Assembly (NCBI RefSeq): GCF_944385615.1
Contig: NZ_CALWXV010000009.1
Location: 1 to 56,265 of the forward strand
DNA: 56,265 nucleotides
From: an uncultured Flavonifractor sp.
Lineage (GTDB): Bacteria > Bacillota > Clostridia > Oscillospirales > Oscillospiraceae
Direction of reading: 5' to 3'
Shown here: piece after piece, positions 9,184 through 17,936 of the stretch
How the letters are laid out: every line of letters begins with the position of its first letter
How positions within the stretch are numbered: the stretch's first letter is position 1
The notes under the pieces: generated by a model
Told to the model about the DNA's origin: nothing
Database searches by the model: none
What the model saw: only the letters and a program-made list of their open reading frames with translations
Made by a program: the position numbers and the translations under genes

Positions 9184-9891
9184 ATGTCCCTGGAAGAGAA
9201 GGTAGCGCAGGTAAAGGCCAACATCGCCGCCGCCGCCCGGGAAGTGGGCCGGGACCCGTCGGAGATCACCCTGGTGGCCGCCACCAAGGTCCAGACCTCG
9301 GACACCATCCGGCAGGCCATTGCCGCCGGTATCACTGTGTGCGGGGAAAACCGGGTGCAGGAGATGACCGCTCACCTGGACGACAACGCCTACGCCGGGG
9401 CGGCCCTCCATTTTATCGGCCATTTGCAGACCAACAAGGTCAGGCAGGTGGTGGGCCGGGTGGACCTCATTGAATCGGTGGGCTCGGAGCACCTGCTGGA
9501 TGCCATCGAGGCCCAGGCCGCCAAGCTGGATTTGGTGCAGGATATCCTGCTGGAGGTCAACATCGGCGGCGAGGCCTCCAAAAGCGGCATCGCGCCCGAG
9601 GAGCTGCTTTCCCTGGCTCAGAAGGCGGTATCCTGCCCCCATGTGCATCTGCGGGGGCTGATGGCCATCCCCCCCGTGGCGGAGGGGCCCCAGGGCAACC
9701 GGCCTTTTTTTGCCCGCATGCACCAGCTTTTTGTTGACATAAGGCAAAAGATGGCGGATAATGAGGTTAACATTGACTGTCTTTCCATGGGTATGAGCGG
9801 CGATTATCAGGACGCCGTCCGGGAGGGCGCCACCCTGGTTCGGGTGGGTACCGCCCTGTTCGGCCCCCGCCCCCCCATGCAGCATACATGA
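9184..9891 (+). CDS. yggS: PLP-binding homeostasis protein YggS/PROSC
   Basis: Single-domain alanine-racemase-fold protein of 235 residues that binds pyridoxal phosphate and buffers the free PLP pool. The PLP lysine is K35 in VAATKVQTS; other signatures are GENRVQE, HFIGHLQTNK and the phosphate-binding MGMSGDYQDAV. GGAGG at 9170-9174 precedes ATG 9184; the longer frame to 9091 is not needed. The position just upstream of sepF and divIVA (ylm cluster) is widely conserved in Gram-positive bacteria. Confidence 0.93.
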   Translation: MSLEEKVAQVKANIAAAAREVGRDPSEITLVAATKVQTSDTIRQAIAAGITVCGENRVQEMTAHLDDNAYAGAALHFIGHLQTNKVRQVVGRVDLIESVGSEHLLDAIEAQAAKLDLVQDILLEVNIGGEASKSGIAPEELLSLAQKAVSCPHVHLRGLMAIPPVAEGPQGNRPFFARMHQLFVDIRQKMADNEVNIDCLSMGMSGDYQDAVREGATLVRVGTALFGPRPPMQHT

Positions 9892-9915
9892 TCTGAACTT
9901 AGGAGGTAACCGACA

Positions 9916-10425
9916 ATGGGATTGTTTGACGAACTGCGGAGGCTGGCCCGCCCCTATGAGGATGAGGCGGAAGACGACTACGAGGACGACTTTGAGCCTG
10001 TCTCCCGCAGTGAGCGGATGGACCGGACCAGCAGCGACCGGCCTGAGCGCAAGAGCACCAGAAGCCAGTCCATCTCCGAGTCTACCGGCAGCCTCTACTC
10101 TATGGATAACGAGCGCCGCAGCAACAAGGTGGTCAACATCCACACCACCACCCAGCTGCAAGTGGTGCTGGTAAAGCCCGAGCGCTTTGAAAACGCCAGC
10201 GAGATCGCCGACCACCTGCGGGAAAAGCGCACGGTGGTACTCAACCTGGAGTCCACCAACAAGGACATTGCCCGCCGCCTGCTGGACTTTTTGTCCGGCG
10301 TGGCCTATGCCAACGAGGGCAAGATCAAGAAGGTGGCCATCTCTACTTACATCATCACACCCTACAACGTGGATATTCTGGGCGATTTGATTGACGAGCT
10401 GGAGAACAACGGCCTGTATTTCTAA
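9916..10425 (+). CDS. sepF: cell division protein SepF
   Basis: Membrane anchor and organiser of the FtsZ ring. The 169 residues show the expected plan: an amphipathic N-terminal helix (MGLFDELRRLARP), a disordered acidic/Ser-rich linker (about 14-70), and a C-terminal DUF552 domain (about 75-165) with VVLNLESTNKDIARRLLDF and the conserved LSGVAYA. GGAGG precedes the ATG 24 nt after yggS. A second, shorter SepF-like gene occurs at 28493-28816. Confidence 0.95.
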   Translation: MGLFDELRRLARPYEDEAEDDYEDDFEPVSRSERMDRTSSDRPERKSTRSQSISESTGSLYSMDNERRSNKVVNIHTTTQLQVVLVKPERFENASEIADHLREKRTVVLNLESTNKDIARRLLDFLSGVAYANEGKIKKVAISTYIITPYNVDILGDLIDELENNGLYF

Positions 10426-10450
10426 TTTTTAAATACCATTTTTATCTATT

Positions 10451-10479
10451 GTAAGGCGCGGCCACCGGCTACGCCTTAC
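10451..10479. other. hairpin between sepF and divIVA
   Basis: Arms GTAAGGCG (10451-10458) and CGCCTTAC (10472-10479) pair perfectly. There is no clear U tract after it, so it may be an attenuating or processing structure and not a full terminator. Confidence 0.4.
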
Positions 10480-10547
10480 AGATTATGCCCCTTTTCCGGC
10501 AAGGTCCGGTAGGCGCATTGGAACAAAACATCAGGGGGAATTGACCT

Positions 10548-11306
10548 ATGCTGACGCCTCAGGAAGTCTCTGAGCACGCCTTTACCAAGGCGTTTAACGG
10601 CTATAATATGACCATGGTGGATGAGTTTCTGGACATCCTGACGGCGGACTATACCACTCTGTACAAGGAAAACGCCACGCTGAAAGCCAAAATGAAGGTG
10701 CTGGTGGACAAGGTGGAGGAATACCGCTCCACCGAGGACGCCATGCGCAAGGCCCTGATGACCGCCCAGAAGATGGCGGACGATCTGGTGGCTGAGGCCG
10801 AGAGCAAGCGCAACCAGCTGATGCAGAACGCCGAGGCCGACGCCAGAGCCCGGGTGGACGAGTTACAGCAGTCCATCCGGGACGAGCAGGCCCGCCTGAC
10901 CGCCGCCCAGCAGTCCACCGCCGCCTATGTGCGCAAGCTGAAGGAGCTCTACCAGCACGAAATGGAGTTTTTGGGCGGGCTGTCCAAGCTGAGCGCCGCC
11001 GCCCCTGCCGCCCCCGCCGACCCGGTGGGAGATACCGCCCGGGATATTGAGGAAAACGTGGAGCGGATCATCCAGCAGGAGGAGCAGGTCCCCCAGCCCG
11101 CGTCCGTTACTCCCATCACGCCCATGCCGGAGCCCGCCAAAAAAAGCGGGGAGAGCAGCCTGTATGACGAGCTGATGGAGCTCAGCGGCCGGAAGGCCCA
11201 GGCCGCCCACCATCCGGCCGAGGACGAGGACGACGAGGTGGAGGAGCCCACCCGCCGCATCGACTTTGACAACCTGCAATTCGGCAAGGACTATGAAATC
11301 CGGTAA
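10548..11306 (+). CDS. divIVA: cell division initiation protein DivIVA
   Basis: Curvature-sensing coiled-coil protein that marks poles and division sites. The N-terminal DivIVA domain (about 1-60) opens with LTPQEVSEHAFTKAFNGYN, in which the hydrophobic tip binds membrane; a long coiled coil follows (about 60-150) and then an acidic low-complexity tail (about 165-252). AGGGGGAATTGACCT precedes the ATG. It closes the sepF cluster; a terminator-like hairpin follows at 11341-11375. Confidence 0.93.
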   Translation: MLTPQEVSEHAFTKAFNGYNMTMVDEFLDILTADYTTLYKENATLKAKMKVLVDKVEEYRSTEDAMRKALMTAQKMADDLVAEAESKRNQLMQNAEADARARVDELQQSIRDEQARLTAAQQSTAAYVRKLKELYQHEMEFLGGLSKLSAAAPAAPADPVGDTARDIEENVERIIQQEEQVPQPASVTPITPMPEPAKKSGESSLYDELMELSGRKAQAAHHPAEDEDDEVEEPTRRIDFDNLQFGKDYEIR

Positions 11307-11340
11307 ACCTCTTGACAGAAGCCCCGCAAACGGGTAAGAT

Positions 11341-11379
11341 ACTGGGAGACGTCTGGAAAAAAGGCGTCTCCCAGTCATT
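11341..11379 (+). terminator. terminator after divIVA
   Basis: Stem ACTGGGAGACG (11341-11351) / CGTCTCCCAGT (11365-11375), followed after two bases by a short T run. It separates divIVA from the T-box leader. Confidence 0.65.
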
Positions 11380-11390
11380 TTCATCTGAAA

Positions 11391-11624
11391 CATGCTGTGA
11401 CGAGGACGAGTACCGCCCCATCCCTGCGCAGAGAGCCGCCATTTTGGTGCAAGGCGGACAGGGCAGGCCGGGAAAATCACCTCTGAGCATGACCGCCGAA
11501 GTACAGTAAGCGGTTACGGTTGGCCTCGTTACCGGCCATCGAGTGGTTCCGGCCCGCCCGGAACAATGAGAGTGGTACCGCAGAGGTGTGCGCCTTTGTC
11601 TCTTAGGAGACAGAGGCGTTTTTT
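11391..11624 (+). promoter_or_regulatory. Ile T-box riboswitch leader of ileS
   Basis: The leader senses uncharged tRNA-Ile and controls transcription into ileS. Stem I is closed by CATGCT (11391-11396) with AGCATG (11486-11491); its 5' side carries the GACGAGGACGAGTA region typical of the stem I base, and its 3' side presents the candidate specifier ATC (11476-11478, an Ile codon) followed by a purine. The T-box proper, GAGTGGTACCGC, is at about 11570-11581. The terminator is CGCCTTTGTCTC (11591-11602) with GAGACAGAGGCG (11607-11618) and a T run. Confidence 0.92.
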
Positions 11625-11678
11625 GTTTGCCTCCATTCCCGTTTTCTATTTATTTTTATCATAAAAGGAGAAACACCC

Positions 11679-14474
11679 ATGGACTACAACCAGACTGTCC
11701 ACCTGCCCCAGACCGACTTCCCCATGCGGGCGGGCCTGCCCAAGCGGGAGCCCCAGATGCTCCAGGAGATGTATGACCACGATCTCTATCACAAGCTCAT
11801 GAAGAAGAACGAGGGCAAGCCCCTGTTCGTCCTCCATGACGGCCCTCCCTACGCTAACGGCAACATCCACATCGGCACCGCTTTGAACAAGATCCTCAAG
11901 GATATGATCGTCAAGCACCGGAATATGACCGGCTACTGCGCCCCCTATGTGCCCGGCTGGGACACCCACGGCCTGCCCATCGAGTCCGCTATCCTGAAGA
12001 ACAAGAAGGTCAAGCGGGACGAGCTCACCACCTCCCAGTTCCGGGAGAAGTGCAAGGAGTATGCCCTGGACTTCGTGGACAAGCAGCGGGAGCAGTTCAA
12101 GCGCCTGGGCGTGCTGGGCGAGTGGGAGAATCCCTACCTGACCCTGAAGCCTGACTTTGAGGCCAAGCAGATCGAGATCTTTGGCAAGATGGCTGAGAAG
12201 GGCTTTATCTACAAGGGCATGAAGCCGGTGTACTGGTGCCCCGCCGACCAGACCGCTCTGGCCGAGGCCGAGATCGAGTACGCCGACGACCCCTGTACCA
12301 CCATCTTTGTCAAGTTCCCCGTCCGGGACGACAAGGGCAAGCTGGGCCAGTACACCGACCTCAGCAAGACCTACTTCGTCATCTGGACCACCACCCCCTG
12401 GACCATCCCCGGCAACTTCGCCATCTGCCTCAACGCCGACTTTGACTATGTGCTCCTCCAGGTGCCCGGCGGCGATGTGTATATCCTGGCCAAGGACCTG
12501 GCCGAGAGCGTGTGCAAGTCCGCCCACATCGACTATGAGGCCTGCACGGTGCTGGCTACCCTGAAGGGCTCTGAGTTTGAGCTGATGACCGCCACCCACC
12601 CCCTCTTTGACCGGGAGAGCGTTATCCTCAACGGCGAGCACGTCACCCTGGACGCCGGCTCCGGCTGCGTCCACACCGCCCCCGGCTTCGGCGCCGAGGA
12701 CTTCCAGATCTGCCAGCAGTACGACAAGGCGGGGCTGACCCACATCGGGGTGCCCGTGCCTGTCAACGCCAAGGGCGTGATGACCGACGAGCGCTACAAC
12801 GGCCAGTTCTACGCCAAGGGCAACGACATGGTGGTGGAGGACCTGGAAAAAGAGGGCTTCCTGGTGGCCAAGGAGTCCATCACCCACTCCTATCCCCACT
12901 GCTGGCGGTGTAAGAACCCCATCATCTACCGGGCCACTGAGCAGTGGTTCTGCTCCGTGGACGCCATCAAGGACGCGGCGGTCAAGGCCTGCGACGACAT
13001 CCAGTGGAAGCCCGACTGGGGCAAGGACCGGATGACCAGCATGATTACCGAGCGCAACGACTGGTGCATCAGCCGCCAGCGGGTGTGGGGCGTGCCCATC
13101 CCCATTTTCTACTGCGCCGAGTGCGGCCAGGACATTGTCACCCCCGAGACCATCGCCCACATCGCCGGTCTGTTCCGGGAGCACGGTTCCAACATCTGGT
13201 TTGACAAGGAGGCCGACGAGCTGGTGCCCGCCGGGCTCAAGTGCCCCAAGTGCGGCCACACCCACTTCACCAAGGAGTCCGATATCATGGACGTGTGGTT
13301 CGACTCCGGCTCCACCCACGCCGCCGTGCTGGACGAGCGTGATTATCTCCACTTCCCCGCCGACGTGTATCTGGAGGGCGGCGACCAGTACCGGGGCTGG
13401 TTCCAGTCCTCCATGCTGACCTCCATTGCCGCCAAGGGCGTGGCTCCCTACAAGCAGATCATCACCCACGGCTGGACCGTGGACGGTGAGGGCAAGGCCA
13501 TGCACAAGTCCCTGGGCAACGCCGTGGGCCCCGAGGAGGTCATCAAGGACTACGGCGCCGACATGCTCCGGCTGTGGGTGGCCTCCGCCGACTACACCCA
13601 GGACATGCGTATTTCCCAGGACATCATGAAGCAGCTGTCCCAGGCCTACCTGAAGATCCGCAACACTGCCCGGTATATGCTGGGCAACCTGTGCGACTTT
13701 GACCCCGACAACGATCTGGTGCCGGTGGAGCAGCTGATGGATCTGGACCGCTACGCCCTGCACTGCTTCAACGAGCTGGTCAAGACCGTGCGGGCGGCCT
13801 ACGACAAGTACGAGTTCCACGGGGTCTATCGGGCCGTGTACAACTTCTGCGTGGTGGATCTGTCCAACTTCTATCTGGACATCATCAAGGACCGGCTGTA
13901 CTGCGGCGGCGAGGAAGAGCGCCGCTCCGCTCAGACCGCCTTGTACCACATCCTGGACGGCATGACCCGGCTTATTGCCCCCATCCTGGCCTTCACCTCC
14001 GACGAGATCTGGCACGCCATGCGCCATGCCGCCGGGGTGGACGGGGAAAGCGTGCTCTTTAACGAGATGCCCGGCGACAACGCCGCCTATGCCATGGCCC
14101 AGGCCGATCAGGACCGGTGGGCCAAGCTGGTGAGCCTGCGGGACGCCGTCAACAAGGCCCTGGAGAACGCCCGCAACGCCGGTGTGTTCAAGAAGGCCCA
14201 GGATACCGAGGTCACCCTGTCCGTGTCCGCTGAGGACGCCGCCTTCCTGAAGGACGTGGACCTGGCTACTCTGTGCATCGTGTCCAAGGTCACCGTCGCC
14301 ACCGACGGGGTGGAGGGGGAGAAGAACGAGGAGTGCCTCATCCCCTGCACCATCGCCGTCAAGCTGTCCGAGGCCCCCAAGTGCCCCCGCTGCTGGAACC
14401 ACAACGACGCCATCGGCACCCAGGGCCACCACGCCGAGCTGTGCCCCCGCTGCGTCGCCGTGGTGGGCGAGTAA
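11679..14474 (+). CDS. ileS: isoleucyl-tRNA synthetase
   Basis: Class I synthetase charging tRNA-Ile and editing mischarged valine. The 931 residues carry the HIGH-type motif NIHIG at 62-66, the CP1 editing domain (TTTPWTIPGN), the KMSKS-type loop AMHKS at 607-611, an anticodon-binding domain, and a C-terminal zinc site formed by CPRC and CPRC. Length and zinc finger fit the bacterial 'type 1' enzyme of Firmicutes. AAAAGGAG precedes the ATG. It is controlled by the T-box upstream and ended by a strong terminator. Confidence 0.97.
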   Translation: MDYNQTVHLPQTDFPMRAGLPKREPQMLQEMYDHDLYHKLMKKNEGKPLFVLHDGPPYANGNIHIGTALNKILKDMIVKHRNMTGYCAPYVPGWDTHGLPIESAILKNKKVKRDELTTSQFREKCKEYALDFVDKQREQFKRLGVLGEWENPYLTLKPDFEAKQIEIFGKMAEKGFIYKGMKPVYWCPADQTALAEAEIEYADDPCTTIFVKFPVRDDKGKLGQYTDLSKTYFVIWTTTPWTIPGNFAICLNADFDYVLLQVPGGDVYILAKDLAESVCKSAHIDYEACTVLATLKGSEFELMTATHPLFDRESVILNGEHVTLDAGSGCVHTAPGFGAEDFQICQQYDKAGLTHIGVPVPVNAKGVMTDERYNGQFYAKGNDMVVEDLEKEGFLVAKESITHSYPHCWRCKNPIIYRATEQWFCSVDAIKDAAVKACDDIQWKPDWGKDRMTSMITERNDWCISRQRVWGVPIPIFYCAECGQDIVTPETIAHIAGLFREHGSNIWFDKEADELVPAGLKCPKCGHTHFTKESDIMDVWFDSGSTHAAVLDERDYLHFPADVYLEGGDQYRGWFQSSMLTSIAAKGVAPYKQIITHGWTVDGEGKAMHKSLGNAVGPEEVIKDYGADMLRLWVASADYTQDMRISQDIMKQLSQAYLKIRNTARYMLGNLCDFDPDNDLVPVEQLMDLDRYALHCFNELVKTVRAAYDKYEFHGVYRAVYNFCVVDLSNFYLDIIKDRLYCGGEEERRSAQTALYHILDGMTRLIAPILAFTSDEIWHAMRHAAGVDGESVLFNEMPGDNAAYAMAQADQDRWAKLVSLRDAVNKALENARNAGVFKKAQDTEVTLSVSAEDAAFLKDVDLATLCIVSKVTVATDGVEGEKNEECLIPCTIAVKLSEAPKCPRCWNHNDAIGTQGHHAELCPRCVAVVGE

Positions 14475-14493
14475 ATCAAACCGTATAGAGAGA

Positions 14494-14522
14494 GGACGCC
14501 GCAGCTGCGGCGTCCTTTTTTA
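14494..14522 (+). terminator. terminator after ileS
   Basis: Palindromic stem GGACGCCGCAG / CTGCGGCGTCC (14494-14515) followed by a run of seven Ts. Confidence 0.85.
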
Positions 14523-14555
14523 TGGTTTTATCGTTTTAAATCGCTGCTCTGTTTT

Positions 14556-14993
14556 GCCTCCGGCGGGTGACTTTCCAGCGAAGGAAAGTCACCAAAGTTC
14601 GCCGGGGTTTGCGAACCCCGGACCCCGGAGTCCATGGCGGCGGTGGAATTTTGGCAAGACAGCAAGCCCTATTCCGCTCAGGGCTCGTATTGGCCTCCGC
14701 CTGGCGGTGGTTCGGCTGCCGCCCCTCGGCATATCACCTTGCAAGCCTTGGGAATTGCTGCGTTTGCGTGGCATTTGCTTATGCCGCCATCGGTGCGGTG
14801 GTTCTCATTTGGACTGGATTCTTGCCGCAAGCACCCTCTCCAGGGGGGTACATCCAATAGGGGGGAACCGCAGTTCCCCCCTGATTGGTCGTTTCAAGGG
14901 GGTTGGGTGTTGGGAAGGGGGGAAATCGAAATCCCCCCTTCCCAACTGGCCTTTGCCTACTTTCGGCCAGACGAAAGTAGGCCCCCGGAGGGC
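14556..14993. repeat. 438-bp foldback (MITE-like) element
   Basis: Non-coding element with imperfect terminal inverted repeats of about 42 bp: 14556-14597 and the reverse complement of 14951-14993 both read GCC(C)TCCGG, then G-rich sequence, then a hairpin, then CAAAG. The left hairpin pairs GGTGACTTTCC with GGAAAGTCACC; the right pairs GCCTACTTTCG with CGAAAGTAGGC. Inside are further perfect hairpins (CCGGGGTT/AACCCCGG near 14602; GGGGGGAAC/GTTCCCCCC near 14870; a 13-bp stem TTGGGAAGGGGGG/CCCCCCTTCCCAA in 14909-14945). No transposase is encoded, and the open frames across it look spurious. Copies elsewhere in the genome are expected but not visible here. Confidence 0.65.
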
Positions 14994-15157
14994 GCATCCC
15001 CTTGGAAGGCCTCCTGTTCCCGCACAAATTCCCGTATCAGCTGGCGGACCTGTCCGGCCAGGCTCCGCTGCTGCGCATTGGCCAAAGCCCTCAGTTTCTC
15101 CTTTGTCTCCCCATCAATCCGCACGCAAATGGTCTGGATGTCTTGTTGTAATTTCAT
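14957..15157 (-). CDS. small ribbon-helix-helix-like DNA-binding protein
   Basis: Protein of 66 residues, MKLQQDIQTICVRIDGETK and so on, with a beta strand (about 7-14) and two helices (ETKEKLRALANAQQ and SLAGQVRQLIREFVREQ) typical of Arc/CopG-type dimeric repressors. ATG 15157 is preceded by an AGGGGGCGGAAG ribosome-binding region; the frame upstream adds ten unlikely residues. The last eleven codons and the stop lie within the right inverted repeat of the foldback element, so its C-terminus (GDAPSGGLLSSGRK region) is element-derived. Divergent from the RHH gene at 15280. No toxin partner is seen. Confidence 0.65.
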   Translation of the reverse strand: MKLQQDIQTICVRIDGETKEKLRALANAQQRSLAGQVRQLIREFVREQEAFQGDAPSGGLLSSGRK

Positions 15158-15177
15158 ACTTCCGCCCCCTTTTGCCC

Positions 15178-15206
15178 ATAATATCATTCTTAATAACTCT
15201 AGTCAA
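15178..15206 (-). promoter_or_regulatory. promoter for the minus-strand RHH gene
   Basis: Minus strand: TTGACT (15206-15201), 17-bp spacer, TATTAT (15183-15178). It overlaps the phased repeats at 15185-15221. Confidence 0.65.
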
Positions 15207-15221
15207 CTCTATATAATTCTT
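15185..15221. promoter_or_regulatory. four 10-bp-phased NAYTCTW repeats (candidate RHH operator)
   Basis: CATTCTT (15185), AACTCTA (15195), AACTCTA (15205) and AATTCTT (15215) repeat at exactly 10-bp steps in the AT-rich gap between the two RHH genes and overlap the minus-strand promoter. RHH dimers bind such short, helically phased direct repeats cooperatively. Which of the two proteins binds is unknown. Confidence 0.55.
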
Positions 15222-15279
15222 TGTGAAAAATCACTCTGACTGATACCATAAAGATACAAATAGATACATGGAGGAGGGA

Positions 15280-15477
15280 ATGGACATGGGCATCCAGGAA
15301 ACCCCCTATTCTCTGCGGCTGGACCACAAAACCATGCAGAAAATCCGGGTATTGGCGGCTAAGGAGCGCCGCTCCATCAATATGCAGCTGTGCATCGCGG
15401 TGGAGCGCTATCTGGAGGAATACGAACAGGAGCACGGGGAGATCCCGGTGGAAGACGGGAACAAAACCGCCCGATAA
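15280..15477 (+). CDS. small Arc-like ribbon-helix-helix protein
   Basis: Protein of 65 residues. The segment TPYSLRLDHKTMQKIRVLAAKERRSINMQLCIAVERYLEEY fits a beta-helix-helix Arc-type fold, with the strand at YSLRLD and helices after it; the tail is acidic. GGAGGAGGG at 15270-15278 is too close to serve cleanly but lies directly upstream of ATG 15280; the ATG at 15268 overlaps that site and is less likely. It is divergent from the RHH gene at 15157 and ends at a bidirectional terminator shared with the chemoreceptor gene. Confidence 0.7.
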   Translation: MDMGIQETPYSLRLDHKTMQKIRVLAAKERRSINMQLCIAVERYLEEYEQEHGEIPVEDGNKTAR

Positions 15478-15487
15478 CCTCCGCAGC

Positions 15488-15520
15488 AAAAAAATGGCCG
15501 CCTTTCGGCGGCCATTTTTT
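15488..15520. terminator. bidirectional terminator
   Basis: Stem AAAATGGCCGCC / GGCGGCCATTTT with TTTC loop (15503-15506); A and T runs on either side let it serve both the plus-strand RHH gene and the minus-strand chemoreceptor gene. Confidence 0.85.
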
Positions 15521-15527
15521 ATCAATA

Positions 15528-17696
15528 TCAATACTTGGAGAACTGATTGGATTCCATCTGGGACAGGAAATCGTCTTCCCGCTGGAACTCCTCCCGGGAG
15601 AAGTCGTCTGCCTCCTCGCTGGGGCGGCTGGGCTGCTCCTTGGGCGGAGCCGTCTCCATACTGCTCTTGCGGCGGGACTGCTCCTGATAAAAAGCCTCTT
15701 CGCTGGACGCCCCGCCGTCCTGCTCAAAGTGGAACTGATCCACCATGCTCTTGAGCAGCTGGGCCTGACCGGACAGCTCCTGGCTGGCGGCGGCGCTCTC
15801 CTGGGCGGTGGCGGAGGTGGTCTGTACCACGCTGGTGATCTGCTCCACACCGCTGTTCACCTGGTCAATGGCGGTGGACTGAGCGGCCGAGGCCTGGGCA
15901 ATGCTCTGGAAGGCGTCGGTGATCCGCTGGGCGGCCTCCACCACCTGCTCCATAGCCTGGTTGGTCTCCTCCATGCTGGCGGTGCTGGCCTTGACGGCTT
16001 CCAGCGACTTGGCGATCAGGGCGGTGGTGTCCTTGGAGGCGTCCGCCGTCTTGGAGGCCAGAGAGCGCACCTCATCGGCCACCACGGCAAAGCCCTTGCC
16101 CGCCTCACCGGCCCGGGCGGCCTCCACCGCCGCGTTGAGGGCCAGAATATTGGTCTGGAAGGCGATATCCTCAATGGTTTTAATGATGCGGCCGATCTGG
16201 TCGGAGCTGGTGCGTACCTCGTCCATCAGGCGCAGGCTCTGGCCCATCTTATTGCCGCACTCCTTGATTTCCCCGTTGACCTTGACAGCCCCCTGGTCGG
16301 CCTCCTCAGACAGCTTGGCGTTGGAATGTACGGCGGTGGCGATCTCGGTGATACGGTCGGCCAGATCCTGGATGGAGCCGGCCTGTTCGGTGGCTCCCTG
16401 GGCCAGACCCTGGGCTCCGGAGGAGACCTGGTCCGCCCCGGCGGAGACCTGCTGGGAGGCCTCGTGGATGCCTCTCATCAGTTGGGTGAGCTTGTGGGTA
16501 AAGGCGGTAATGGCCCGCTGGATGGGAATAAAGTCCCCCTTGAATTCCAGGCTGGTCCGGGCGGTCAGGTCGCCCTCTGCCAGCCGCTCCATCACCATAT
16601 CCACCTCCCGGACATAGGACGACAGGTGAGAGACACATTCCCGCATGGAATCGGCCATCTCGCCCACCTCGTCATCCCCCTGATGGGTGATGGAAATGCC
16701 CAGATTGCCCTGGCTCATCTCCCGCAGGCCCTGGTTGAGCTGGTCAATGGGGCGCAGCTTTTGTACGATGATCCGCCACAGGAACAGGGCCACAATGACG
16801 GTCCCGGCCAGCAGCAGGGCCAGAAGCACCCCCACCGACCGGACCGTGGCGGCGTTGTACTCCCCGGTGTTCATGCTGCACATCAGCCTCCAGCCGGTAA
16901 GGTCAATGGGGTAGACCACCGCCTGGCGGGCCTCTCCGTTCAGGTCATAGGGCAAAACTTGGCCGGTGGGGTTATCCAGCTCATCCAGAATACCCTGGCT
17001 GAGCCCGGCGCTCTTCAAATCCAGGCCGATGGATTCATTGTCGGCGGCGGCCATGATGCTGCTGTCGCCGCTGACCAGAGTAAGCCGCCCGGAGTCGCCA
17101 AAGGAGCGCTCCCCCAGGAAGGCGGAGAGTGTATCCAGCTGAACGTCCACCACAAAAATACCAGCCATAGCGCTGCCGTTCATCACCGGGGTAACAATAG
17201 ACACACACAATTTTTTGGTAATGGCGTCCTGATAGGGTTCGGTGATATAGGTCTTCAGGCTCTCGGCCACCGGGCTGTAGTAGGGCCGCTCGCTCAGACG
17301 GATATCGTACCAGATACCATCCTGGTCATACATATAGTCCTCGCTCAGGCTGCCAAAGCCCACCCCCAGAATATCGGGGTAAGCCTGCATGGTTTTCTGC
17401 ATGGTATCCACCAGACCGGCAAAGTCAGGGGAGGTCGAAATGGCGCCCTCTGTGGTCACCACCGCCTTGAACTGCCCGCCCCGGGCCAGAGTTTCGGCAA
17501 CGCTCACATACTTCTCCATAAACTGGGACACCTGCTGGGCTCCTCCATAGGCCATCTGCTCCAGATAGGCGTCCTGTTTCTGGTTCATACCCCTGGCAGT
17601 GGAAATTCCCATCAAAAATGCGGAAATCAGATTCAGGGCCAGCAGAACCAGGATCGAGTACAGCGCCAGCTTTGTGGAAATCTTTTTGGGCTTCAT
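15528..17696 (-). CDS. methyl-accepting chemotaxis protein
   Basis: Transmembrane chemoreceptor of 722 residues. TM1 is at about 9-30; an extracellular dCache-like sensor follows (about 35-285, with [21 protein letters not shown] and the RPYYSP region); TM2 is at about 290-312; then a HAMP domain and a long cytoplasmic signalling hairpin whose tip carries [35 protein letters not shown]. The C-terminus lacks an obvious CheR-binding pentapeptide. Start ATG 17696 has AAAGGA upstream; the longer frame to 17879 covers the leader and is not coding. No che genes are adjacent. Confidence 0.93.
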   Translation of the reverse strand: MKPKKISTKLALYSILVLLALNLISAFLMGISTARGMNQKQDAYLEQMAYGGAQQVSQFMEKYVSVAETLARGGQFKAVVTTEGAISTSPDFAGLVDTMQKTMQAYPDILGVGFGSLSEDYMYDQDGIWYDIRLSERPYYSPVAESLKTYITEPYQDAITKKLCVSIVTPVMNGSAMAGIFVVDVQLDTLSAFLGERSFGDSGRLTLVSGDSSIMAAADNESIGLDLKSAGLSQGILDELDNPTGQVLPYDLNGEARQAVVYPIDLTGWRLMCSMNTGEYNAATVRSVGVLLALLLAGTVIVALFLWRIIVQKLRPIDQLNQGLREMSQGNLGISITHQGDDEVGEMADSMRECVSHLSSYVREVDMVMERLAEGDLTARTSLEFKGDFIPIQRAITAFTHKLTQLMRGIHEASQQVSAGADQVSSGAQGLAQGATEQAGSIQDLADRITEIATAVHSNAKLSEEADQGAVKVNGEIKECGNKMGQSLRLMDEVRTSSDQIGRIIKTIEDIAFQTNILALNAAVEAARAGEAGKGFAVVADEVRSLASKTADASKDTTALIAKSLEAVKASTASMEETNQAMEQVVEAAQRITDAFQSIAQASAAQSTAIDQVNSGVEQITSVVQTTSATAQESAAASQELSGQAQLLKSMVDQFHFEQDGGASSEEAFYQEQSRRKSSMETAPPKEQPSRPSEEADDFSREEFQREDDFLSQMESNQFSKY

Positions 17697-17825
17697 GTTC
17701 TTTCCTTTAAACTCCTTTTCGCATGATTTTTCCGCTTCGGCAAACAGGAAACAGGTCACGAATATAAATGTTTTTGCATAGGCCCGAAAGGGTCGGGCTC
17801 CCTTTCCGCCGGAAGGACCATAGGG

Positions 17826-17887
17826 CAAGATAGACCTGATACAGGCCAGAAAACCGGGTTTTCTCTCTGTTCTGCCCAACTATCTTG
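17826..17887 (-). other. nested hairpin in the chemoreceptor mRNA leader
   Basis: Outer arms CAAGATAG (17826-17833) and CTATCTTG (17880-17887) enclose ACAG (17841-17844)/CTGT (17867-17870) and an inner AGAAAAC (17848-17854)/GTTTTCT (17858-17864) helix. A further hairpin lies 5' of it (arms GCGGGCC and GGGCCTGC, about 17905-17923). The leader is about 230 nt long. I could not match it to the c-di-GMP-I or -II consensus or to another riboswitch I know, so its role is open. Confidence 0.5.
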
Positions 17888-17936
17888 TCGCATACATCGG
17901 AAAAGCAGGCCCATAAGGCCCGCTTCTACCCGCAAC

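Noticed and set aside
11646-14432. A 928-codon open frame antisense to ileS
   Set aside because: GC-rich coding DNA often leaves the opposite strand open; the translation is His/Gly/Val-rich with no known domain, and ileS is certain.
14554-15239. Overlapping open frames of about 200 codons across the foldback element
   Set aside because: They follow the hairpins, have biased composition and no start signals; treated as non-coding.
15390-17726. A 778-codon open frame antisense to the chemoreceptor gene
   Set aside because: Same mirror effect; no ribosome-binding site and low-complexity composition.
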